A DNA stretch of 8,465 nt, taken from the NCBI RefSeq assembly GCF_938030685.1, contig NZ_CALHHX010000096.1, positions 1 to 8,465 on the forward strand, in the 5' to 3' direction. The position numbers were made by a program, and so were the translations under genes. Below, in pieces: positions 1-4,927 of this stretch; positions within the stretch are counted from its first letter, which is position 1; every line of letters starts with the position of its first letter. Source of the DNA: an uncultured Campylobacter sp. Lineage in GTDB: Bacteria > Campylobacterota > Campylobacteria > Campylobacterales > Campylobacteraceae. The notes beneath the pieces were generated by a model. The model was not told the origin of the DNA and did not search any database. It saw only the letters and a program-made list of their open reading frames with translations.

Positions 1-358
1 CATCTCCTCTGTGGGCGGCTATTTTCTGGCGCCTGGCGTTGTGCCGTATTGCGCTACAAAATTTTTCGTAAGCGCTTTCACCGAGGGTTTGAGCCACGAG
101 CTGGCGCAGGATAAAGAGGCCAAAATGCAGGCTAAAGTTCTAGCGCCCGCCGCGACTAGGACGGAATTCGGTCCCGTGGCGACGGATGACGCGGGCTACG
201 ACTACGATGCGGCTTTTAAGCGCTATCACTCAAGCGAGGAGATGGCGGAATTCTTGCTTACGCTTTACAACAGCGACGCGTGCGTGGGCGCGGTGGATCG
301 AAACAACTTCGAGTTTAGCTTGGGGGCTGCGCGATTTGATTACGCGGGCAAACGCTAA
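1..358 (+). CDS. Short-chain dehydrogenase/reductase, C-terminal part (5' truncated by window edge)
   Basis: The reading frame is open from base 2 to the TAA at 356-358 and has no start inside the window, so only about 118 C-terminal residues are visible. The first residues read I-S-S-V-G, which matches the catalytic-serine strand of classical short-chain dehydrogenases. They are followed by P-Y-C-A-T-K (Tyr codon 47-49, Lys codon 59-61), the YxxxK catalytic pair. Next come the helix F-F-V-S-A-F-T-E-G-L-S-H-E-L and a segment ending A-P-A-A-T-R-T-E-F, equivalent to the usual 'PGxxxT' loop after beta-6. The family catalyses NAD(P)-dependent oxidation or reduction of an alcohol/carbonyl pair in the cytoplasm; the substrate cannot be read from this fragment. 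The GTG at 11 is not a real start because it falls after the catalytic serine strand. The next gene downstream is also a Rossmann-fold oxidoreductase, but it is broken. Confidence 0.85.
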   Translation, partial: ISSVGGYFLAPGVVPYCATKFFVSAFTEGLSHELAQDKEAKMQAKVLAPAATRTEFGPVATDDAGYDYDAAFKRYHSSEEMAEFLLTLYNSDACVGAVDRNNFEFSLGAARFDYAGKR

Positions 359-359
359 A

Positions 360-386
360 TTTATGCGTCATGCGACGAGGCGTAAA
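360..386 (+). terminator. Possible weak hairpin terminator after the dehydrogenase
   Basis: Two bases after the stop codon, TTTATGC (360-366) can pair with GCGTAAA (380-386), with one U-G pair. An inner GTC/GAC pairing lies around the loop ATGC. The hairpin is followed only by ATTT, so a proper U tract is missing and the call is weak. Confidence 0.25.
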
Positions 387-460
387 ATTTGAGTAACGTA
401 GCGCCGGAGTTAAATTTGACCGTAAAGTGCGTTAAAATTTAAAGAAATTTAGGAGTGAAA

Positions 461-1088
461 ATGGGGAAATCGGCTCTTGTGCTAGGCGCTACTAGCGTTG
501 TGGGTAGGGAGCTGGTGCGCGAGCCCGGGTTATGATGAGGTAGGGGCATGGGCGCACCGCCAGACGGACTTTTGCCATTTTAAGCTTTGCATACGGATCA
601 TTGATTTTGATGACATTTAGGATATCGCGCTGCATAAATTTGACGAAATTTTTTGCGCGTTGGGTACGACGATGAAGCAGGCGGACTCGCGCGAGGCATT
701 TTTACGCGTGGATGTAGACTACATCTATGCGGCGGCAAAGTGGGGCAAGCAGTCAGTGGGCGCGCGGCGCTTCGCACTCGCATCATCTTCGAGTGCGAAA
801 GAGAGCTCGCTAAGCTTTTATCTGCGCGCCAAAGAGCAGGTTGAGCGATGCGCAAGCGAGCTTGGTTTTGAGGACTTCCAGATCGCTCATCTGCCGCTAA
901 TCCTCGGTGAGAAACCTGATGCTCGCCTGCTAGAGCGGCTTGCGGCAGCGGTTTTTAAACTGCTGCCCGCCTGCGTGTTCGGCAAATTTAGACCGCTTAG
1001 CGGCGCAAGTATCGCCCGCGCGATGATCAATGCGGCTCGCAGCGACGCGCACGGCGTGCAAATCTATGAGCCGCGGGAATTTCTATAA
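461..1088 (+). pseudogene. Broken NAD(P)H-binding oxidoreductase (HTATIP2/YbjT-like atypical SDR)
   Basis: An ATG at 461 with a good ribosome binding site (AGGAG, 451-455) opens a frame reading MGKSALVLGATSVVGRELVR. This is the Rossmann nucleotide-binding motif GATxxxG at residues 9-15, but the frame stops at the TGA at 533-535. Homologous-looking sequence continues one frame over: P-G-Y-D-E-V from about 525, then I-I-D-F-D-D-I, an in-frame TAG at 618-620, then L-H-K-F-D-E-I-F-C-A-L-G-T-T. From there it is open to the TAA at 1086-1088. The second part holds landmarks I know from HTATIP2-like proteins: C-A-L-G-T-T followed by F-L-R-V-D-V-D-Y, S-S-S-S-A, and Y-L-R-A-K (YxxxK type). The total span of 628 nt is 3x209+1, consistent with a single net frameshift in a roughly 210-residue family. 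Expected residues such as the G of 'SSxGA' and the 'RP' before 'LILG' also look changed (S-A and H-L-P), which fits relaxed selection. A start at the TTG at 660 would make a 142-residue product lacking the cofactor-binding strand, so I prefer pseudogene. Confidence 0.8.
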
Positions 1089-1479
1089 ATCGCGGGTGGA
1101 ATTTTAGCGCAAGGTAGGAGCTTGAGCTAAATTTAAAACTAAAGTTTTAGGCAGTGTGGATAAAATTTTATAAATTGATCTACTTAAATTAAATTTTAAA
1201 TTTAATATAATTTTATAGTAAAATTTCTCGCTTGAAATTTTCAGCGTGGAATCTTGCGTACTGTGTTGTTGCAAAATTTTTGTTATAAAACCCTATGCTA
1301 AAATTTTAGGACTAAATTTGCGGTGTATTTAGTTTAGCCGCGAATAAAGCCTCCTAGGGCTTCAAGCTCGCATGCGGTTATGGCAACTTCAAGCCCCGAA
1401 ACGATCGTAAGTTTTGCAAATTTACAAATCCGCGATATTAAATCCTAAAAATTATGAGCTACTTAGGAGGCGAAAACGT
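1089..1479. other. Gene-poor spacer of about 390 bases, AT-rich in its first half
   Basis: No convincing gene with a start and ribosome binding site was found on either strand. Bases 1140-1260 are dominated by AAATTT/TAAAATTTTA runs typical of spacers in this genome and include a TATAAT hexamer at 1206-1211 with no gene behind it. The part from about 1330 to 1445 is more GC-rich and gives a protein-like translation on the minus strand (separate entry). The spacer separates a pseudogene from the 3' end of the SapC-family gene, so decayed sequence is a reasonable explanation. Confidence 0.6.
1334..1444 (-). other. Possible C-terminal coding remnant, unidentified
   Basis: Reading the minus strand from 1444 down to the TAA at 1334-1336 gives 36 uninterrupted codons. 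They include L-T-I-V-S-G-L-E-V-A-I-T-A-C-E-L-E-A and end in L-G-G-F-I-R-G. The composition looks like real protein, while the opposite strand reads serine-rich as shadow frames often do. There is no start codon and a TAG lies immediately upstream (1445-1447), so if it was ever coding it is a fragment. I do not recognise the family. It lies downstream of and on the same strand as the SapC-family gene. It may equally be chance. Confidence 0.2.
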
Positions 1480-2166
1480 CTATTTTTTCGCTTCTTTCGG
1501 CGCGATCGGCGGATCGAGCTGCATGATCTTATCGCCTAGGCGCTGAAAATTTGCAAGGCTTTTTAAGTGGAAATACGCTAGCTCCAGATATCCGCGGCGC
1601 GCAAAATCCGCAAGTTTTTTATCGCTTAGCTTCAAAAGTTTTTCGCGATTTACGACCGAAAATCCGTTCAGCAGAGACGATTCCTTGCCGCTAGAATTGA
1701 TGCCGAGCTCTTTGGCCTCTAAAATCCCCGCCTTTTGAAATTCCGCCGCCGCAACGCGCGTGCGCATATCTAAATCGGCGTAATTTTTCATTACCTCTTT
1801 TAAATTTTGTAAAAACGACGTCGGTTTGCCGTCTTTAAAAAGCGCCTCGCCGTCGCCTTTGATCTGCTGCGCGTCTTTGTCGAAGCAGATCGCAGTCTGC
1901 TCGCCGATCTGGGCTAAGAAAAACGGATAATTCTGCACCGAGGAAGGCACCGTTCCTTTATAATCCTTATCGATTAGAACGTTTTTGGTGCGCCCTAGCA
2001 GCGCTACCATTTTGGGCTCTTTTTCGATAGTAAATACTATAACAAGGTTGTCCGCGCAAAACGGAATCTCCGGCGCGATTACAGGCACGAAAGGCGCGGT
2101 AGGGAATGCATCCGCGTGATACTGTAAATCCGCGTGTTTAACGCTATCTAATACGACTGGGGTCAT
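1480..2166 (-). CDS. SapC family protein
   Basis: This is a 228-residue protein without a signal peptide or membrane segment. It resembles the SapC family (Pfam SapC), named after a protein linked to the surface-layer locus of Campylobacter fetus; its biochemical role is not established. Visible family landmarks, by memory of the family, are a central N-Y-P-F-F-L-A-Q (79-86), G-E-A-L-F followed by G-K-P-T-S-F-L-Q (106-120), and a C-terminal helical stretch. That stretch starts G-F-S-V-V-N-R-E-K-L (168-177) and ends L-A-Y-F-H-L-K-S-L-A-N-F-Q-R-L (196-210). The length is near the usual size of about 230-250. The ATG at 2164-2166 is supported by AAAGGA about five bases upstream. It is transcribed away from cysQ and no other S-layer secretion gene lies beside it. 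Family membership is fairly sure; a role in S-layer biology would be a guess. Confidence 0.82.
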   Translation of the reverse strand: MTPVVLDSVKHADLQYHADAFPTAPFVPVIAPEIPFCADNLVIVFTIEKEPKMVALLGRTKNVLIDKDYKGTVPSSVQNYPFFLAQIGEQTAICFDKDAQQIKGDGEALFKDGKPTSFLQNLKEVMKNYADLDMRTRVAAAEFQKAGILEAKELGINSSGKESSLLNGFSVVNREKLLKLSDKKLADFARRGYLELAYFHLKSLANFQRLGDKIMQLDPPIAPKEAKK

Positions 2167-2191
2167 GTTGATCCTTTAAAAAATTTTAGCA

Positions 2192-2197
2192 ATTATA
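2192..2197 (-). promoter_or_regulatory. -10 box of the SapC-family gene
   Basis: On the minus strand this is a perfect TATAAT, preceded by a T-rich run (TTCTTTTTTA) as is common in Campylobacter sigma-70 promoters, where the -35 is poorly conserved. It lies 25 bases upstream of the ATG. Confidence 0.55.
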
Positions 2198-2282
2198 TAA
2201 AAAAGAATATTAAAATTCTAAAGAGTTTTGGAATTTCGCTCGTTTTTACTTGCGTAAATTTATAGATTTGGAATTTTAAATT

Positions 2283-2291
2283 TGATAGAAT
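2283..2291 (+). promoter_or_regulatory. Extended -10 box of cysQ
   Basis: TGATAGAAT is a TGn-TAGAAT extended -10 element located 24 bases before the GTG start of cysQ. It shares the 2167-2315 spacer with the divergent SapC-family promoter. No clear -35 was seen. Confidence 0.45.
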
Positions 2292-2315
2292 TGCCGTTAA
2301 ATTTAAGGAGCGAAA

Positions 2316-3089
2316 GTGGGCTTGGATGAGCTTTTGGCGCTTGCCGAGGACGCCGCAAAAAAGGCGAATGTCGCAATAATGCAAAATTACGATAAATTCG
2401 ATATCTTTGTCAAAGCGGACAGATCTCCGCTTACGAATGCCGATCTTGCGGCAAACGATGCGATAATGAGCACCCTGGAGCCTAGCGGCATCGCGATCTG
2501 CTCGGAAGAGTGCGTGCTGGATAGCAAGCGGCGTATGAGCGAGGAGAGATTTTGGCTGATAGATCCGCTGGACGGCACGAAGGAGTTTATCGCGCGCAAC
2601 GGCGAATTTTGCGTCTGCATCGCGCTGATCGAGCGTGGGCGCCCAATTTTAGCGGTGATCAGCATACCAATAAGCGGCGATATATATAGCTCAAACGGCG
2701 GCGGAGTTTATAAAAACGGCGTACTACTCCCTTGCCCCACTAGCGCGCCGCAAATTTTCATACACGGCCATCATAGCAAATCCGAAAAATATCCGCAATT
2801 TGCGCAAAAATTTGGGATGCAGCTAGTGCGCAAAGGCTCTGCGATAAAATTTTGCATCTTAGCTGAGGGGGGCGCCAGTGCGTATGCGAGATTTAGCGAC
2901 TGCTCGCTTTGGGACATCGCCGCGGGAGATTTTTTACTGCATCAAAGCGGCGGAGCGGTGATAGATCTAAAGACGATGAAGGCGCCTCTTTATAACGGAA
3001 AAAGCCTGATAAATAACCATTATTTAGCGGTCGGCGCGAATGCTATGAAAAATTTATCCAAAATGTTAGAATTTGCAAAGAATTTTTAA
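2316..3089 (+). CDS. cysQ: 3'(2'),5'-bisphosphate nucleotidase CysQ (inositol monophosphatase superfamily)
   Basis: This 257-residue cytoplasmic phosphatase of the usual family length is predicted to hydrolyse PAP (and PAPS) to AMP (APS) plus phosphate, relieving inhibition by PAP and balancing sulfate assimilation. Metal-site motifs are all present. K-A-D-R-S-P-L-T-N-A-D lies at 33-43 and S-E-E at 63-65 carries the metal-binding Glu. W-L-I-D-P-L-D-G-T-K-E-F (80-91) is the superfamily signature DPLDGT, with the KEF extension typical of CysQ rather than plain inositol monophosphatase. The C-terminal W-D-I-A-A-G-D motif lies at 199-205. Translation starts at GTG 2316, chosen because AAGGAG (2305-2310) sits five bases upstream. 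The gene is monocistronic by appearance, with a divergent neighbour upstream and a separate promoter for the next gene. Substrate specificity for PAP over inositol phosphates is inferred from the motifs. Confidence 0.9.
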   Translation: MGLDELLALAEDAAKKANVAIMQNYDKFDIFVKADRSPLTNADLAANDAIMSTLEPSGIAICSEECVLDSKRRMSEERFWLIDPLDGTKEFIARNGEFCVCIALIERGRPILAVISIPISGDIYSSNGGGVYKNGVLLPCPTSAPQIFIHGHHSKSEKYPQFAQKFGMQLVRKGSAIKFCILAEGGASAYARFSDCSLWDIAAGDFLLHQSGGAVIDLKTMKAPLYNGKSLINNHYLAVGANAMKNLSKMLEFAKNF

Positions 3090-3111
3090 GTTAAATTTAT
3101 AGTAAACGCTC

Positions 3112-3117
3112 TATAAT
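3112..3117 (+). promoter_or_regulatory. -10 box of the pseudopilin gene
   Basis: A perfect TATAAT 34 bases before the ATG, in an AT-rich context. It indicates that the pilin-like gene is transcribed on its own rather than with cysQ. AAAGGA at 3139-3144 serves as the ribosome binding site. Confidence 0.6.
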
Positions 3118-3151
3118 ATAAGTCCAAAATTTTTTATCAAAGGATAAAAAC

Positions 3152-3535
3152 ATGAAGGGCTTTACTATGATCGAATTAATTTTCGTGATCGTGATTTTAG
3201 GTGTTTTGGCGGCAATTGCCATTCCAAGACTAGCAGCTACACGCGACGATGCAGAAGTCGTTAGAGCATCTCAAAACATCGTTACATCTTTAAGCGATAT
3301 AATAGGCTACTATACTTCACAAGGTCAGTATAGTTCAGATATTCCTAGCATGACAAATGTAGCAATTCCTATTAAAGCCAAAGGCTCCGTTTGTGCTACT
3401 TATAAATATAACAATGCATCGCAAATTACCTTAAAAAAAGGATACAATGGTTTGTGCGCTACAGTTTGGGATTCGGCAAATCTAAAAACTATAAGCAACC
3501 TTTATAGTTCAGATGCATTAGTAATTGTTCAGTAG
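3152..3535 (+). CDS. Type IV pilin-like / type II secretion pseudopilin, class III signal peptide
   Basis: This 127-residue protein has an unusually clean prepilin N-terminus. M-K-G precedes the cleavage site before F4, and E8 is the conserved +5 glutamate. The hydrophobic helix F-T-M-I-E-L-I-F-V-I-V-I-L-G-V-L-A-A-I-A-I-P runs from 4 to 25. A prepilin peptidase would remove three residues and methylate F4, and the protein would assemble into a short periplasmic pseudopilus used for secretion or DNA uptake. The globular part is about 100 residues and holds two cysteines, C81 and C102, spaced suitably for one disulfide loop. No other pilus or secretion gene is nearby. A hand count of bases 3241-3480 gives 90 G/C in 240 (37.5%), clearly below the neighbouring genes, so the gene may have been acquired separately or evolve under different constraints. 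It has its own promoter and terminator. The exact system it serves cannot be told from sequence alone. Confidence 0.88.
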   Translation: MKGFTMIELIFVIVILGVLAAIAIPRLAATRDDAEVVRASQNIVTSLSDIIGYYTSQGQYSSDIPSMTNVAIPIKAKGSVCATYKYNNASQITLKKGYNGLCATVWDSANLKTISNLYSSDALVIVQ

Positions 3536-3542
3536 CTTCTTT

Positions 3543-3570
3543 GGTGCAGGGACTATCTCTGCGCCTTTTT
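3543..3570 (+). terminator. Rho-independent terminator of the pseudopilin gene
   Basis: GGTGCAG (3543-3549) pairs with CTGCGCC (3559-3565), seven pairs including one U-G, around a nine-base loop, and is followed directly by TTTTT (3566-3570). It begins seven bases after the pilin stop codon. Its right half overlaps the last codons and stop of the convergent dsbI-like gene. On the minus strand there is no U tract, so it should act on the pilin transcript only. Confidence 0.7.
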
Positions 3571-4164
3571 ATTTATAAATCCAAGAAAAATTCCAATCAT
3601 CCAAACAATTGCGAAAAATATAAAGATAAAGCTCCAAAATTGCGCCAGATCCACGCTTTTACTTGCTGGAAACAGATACCAGCCTCCGCTATAAAGCGCC
3701 GTTAGCTTAGCTTGCAGCCCCTCTAGCGTTACATCAGTTGGTACTGCCGGTATGTCGAATGCGCAGCTGTTAAACGGCTTAAAAATTGACACTACGCTTA
3801 GATCAAAATTTAAAAATCTCACCGCTCCACTGCAGCCGCTCATCCCGCTCATATCTCCGCTCCCTCGCAGTACCGTGTGAATTTTAGCTAAATTTAGCGA
3901 TGAGACAAATCCTAGCGCCGCGCCGTAAAACCATACCGCATATCCGCAAACCGCGCCGTAAACGCTCTTGCCGCAAACTGCTAAAATCGCCGCTCCTAGC
4001 GCTATGGCGCAAAGTGCGAATCTCACGTGAATGCTAAAGCTTTCCGGATAGATAAAAAGGAATTTTTGCAAGAAAAAATATGAAAATGCTAGCCAAAAAA
4101 GCGCCCAAATAGCGCAAAAGGCGAGAAATCTTTTAGAGTATCTGTTTTGAAATTTTAAAATCAT
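3553..4164 (-). CDS. dsbI: DsbI-like (DsbB family) membrane protein lacking the first-loop CxxC
   Basis: This 203-residue protein has four predicted membrane helices at about 12-37, 46-64, 69-88 and 174-196, with a long loop between helices 3 and 4. By memory of enterobacterial DsbI it aligns along its length. Landmarks are F-Y-G-A-A-L-G (79-85), S-L-N-L-A-K-I-H (89-96), S-G-C-S (109-112), F-N-S-C-A-F-D-I-P (131-139), V-P-T-D-V-T-L-E-G-L-Q (141-151) and G-W-Y-L-F-P (161-166). DsbB/DsbI proteins reoxidise periplasmic DsbA-type oxidases and pass electrons to quinone, using a CxxC in loop 1 and a cysteine pair in loop 2. Here the loop 2 cysteines are kept (C111, C134), but the place of 'P-C-x-x-C' reads P-E-S-F-S (40-44), so the quinone-side CxxC is absent. 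R48, the equivalent of the conserved Arg near the quinone, is kept. The start ATG 4162-4164 has AAAGGA five bases upstream. No DsbA/DsbL partner gene is adjacent. Normal electron transfer by this protein is unlikely; its actual role is unknown. Confidence 0.75.
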   Translation of the reverse strand: MILKFQNRYSKRFLAFCAIWALFWLAFSYFFLQKFLFIYPESFSIHVRFALCAIALGAAILAVCGKSVYGAVCGYAVWFYGAALGFVSSLNLAKIHTVLRGSGDMSGMSGCSGAVRFLNFDLSVVSIFKPFNSCAFDIPAVPTDVTLEGLQAKLTALYSGGWYLFPASKSVDLAQFWSFIFIFFAIVWMIGIFLGFINKKAQR

Positions 4165-4186
4165 AAAAATCCTTTCCGCGCATAAT

Positions 4187-4192
4187 TTTATA
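4187..4192 (-). promoter_or_regulatory. Possible -10 box of the dsbI-like gene
   Basis: On the minus strand this reads TATAAA within ATTATAAAAT, about 22 bases before the ATG. An alternative TATTAT (4190-4195) overlaps it, so the exact hexamer is uncertain. Confidence 0.35.
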
Positions 4193-4210
4193 ATAAATTG
4201 CAGATATTTT

Positions 4211-4219
4211 TGCTAAAAT
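4211..4219 (+). promoter_or_regulatory. Extended -10 box of the dctQ-dctM-pycB unit
   Basis: TGCTAAAAT is a TGn-TAAAAT element preceded by a T run (ATATTTT), placed 41 bases before the TTG start of dctQ in the spacer shared with the divergent dsbI-like gene. No clear -35 is visible. Confidence 0.5.
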
Positions 4220-4260
4220 CCCAGCTTTCATAGCAAAAATTTCAAGCAAAGGGTAAAATT

Positions 4261-4830
4261 TTGAAGGGTTTTTTACGCAGATTAGAAAGAGCTTTTGATG
4301 TGTTCGCAAACATCTTAGGCGTATTAAGTATCGTATTTTTGGCGCTTTTAGTTATAGTCGTTTTTTACAATGTTGTGGCGCGTTATCTTTTTCCTGCCGC
4401 AAATTCCGTCGCTATGCAAGAACTTACGTGGTGGCTATATTCGGCGATGTTTTTATTCGGTGTGACCTACGCGCTCAAAGAAAATGCCCACGTTCGCGTG
4501 GATATTTTTTACGAAAAATTTAGCTCCACTGCAAAAGCGCTCATAAATATCTTAGGCACGATATTTTTCATTTTGCCTTTCGTGGCGCTTGTGGCATTCT
4601 TTTCGATCGATTACGTGAGCGAGGCTTATACGAGCCACGAGGCCAGCGCCAATCCCGGCGGCATGCAGCATCTTTGGATCATCAAGTCCGCAATCACGCT
4701 TAGCTATGCGTTTTTATTTATCTACGCATTTGGATTTTTGATTAAAAATATTAATGCCCTGCTTGATGTTAGGGAAAACAAAGGCTCGGAATTTCTTAGT
4801 GGGAATTCTTCGGGCGCACAGAGTGTGTGA
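4261..4830 (+). CDS. dctQ: TRAP transporter small permease (DctQ family)
   Basis: This 189-residue inner-membrane protein is the small (4-helix) subunit of a tripartite ATP-independent periplasmic transporter, which imports an organic acid using the sodium or proton gradient. Predicted helices lie at about 15-40, 52-72, 92-115 and 140-163. Family landmarks are Y-N-V-V-A-R-Y-L-F (36-44), an amphipathic Q-E-L-T-W-W-L-Y (53-60), H-V-R-V-D-I-F-Y-E (77-85), and N-P-G-G before W139 and K142 ahead of the last helix. The start is TTG at 4261, supported by AAAGGG (4248-4253) seven bases upstream; no better ATG lies near. The large permease follows after a 93-base gap that may hold a tiny reading frame. 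No solute-binding (DctP) gene is adjacent. The hydrophilic C-terminal tail (about 165-189) is poorly conserved in this family. Confidence 0.9.
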   Translation: MKGFLRRLERAFDVFANILGVLSIVFLALLVIVVFYNVVARYLFPAANSVAMQELTWWLYSAMFLFGVTYALKENAHVRVDIFYEKFSSTAKALINILGTIFFILPFVALVAFFSIDYVSEAYTSHEASANPGGMQHLWIIKSAITLSYAFLFIYAFGFLIKNINALLDVRENKGSEFLSGNSSGAQSV

Positions 4831-4837
4831 GGGCAGA

Positions 4838-4927
4838 ATGAGCTTAAATTTAAAATTCTATAAATTTTACGCTTTTCGCGCTTGGGCGGAATTTTGCCAC
4901 GGTAAGATAAAAGGTGGCGAGCTATGA
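4838..4927 (+). CDS. Candidate 29-codon small ORF overlapping the dctM start by ATGA
   Basis: An ATG at 4838, preceded by GAGGG about four bases upstream (overlapping the dctQ stop region), opens 29 codons. The frame begins M-S-L-N-L-K-F-Y-K-F-Y and ends H-G-K-I-K-G-G-E-L. Its TGA (4925-4927) overlaps the dctM ATG (4924-4926) in the ATGA arrangement used for translational coupling. The peptide is basic and aromatic-rich with no obvious membrane helix. It could be a genuine microprotein, a leader that couples translation of dctQ to dctM across an unusually long gap, or a chance frame through AAATTT-rich spacer. I recognise no family. Confidence 0.3.
   Translation: MSLNLKFYKFYAFRAWAEFCHGKIKGGEL

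Noticed and set aside
660..1088. Stand-alone 142-residue gene starting at TTG 660
   Set aside because: It would start in the middle of a Rossmann-fold domain at the A-L-G-T-T motif, without the cofactor-binding strand, and has no clear ribosome binding site. The upstream N-terminal piece shows it is part of a broken gene.
1180..1240. AT-rich palindromic runs (AAATTAAATTTTAAATTTAAT and similar)
   Set aside because: The AAATTT/TAAAATTTTA words recur in almost every spacer and within genes of this window, so they look like a genome-wide compositional habit rather than an operator, origin or terminator.
1443..1468. TCCTAA/TTAGGA inverted repeat after the SapC-family gene
   Set aside because: Only six pairs around a 14-base loop with no U tract in the transcribed direction. 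Too weak to call a terminator.
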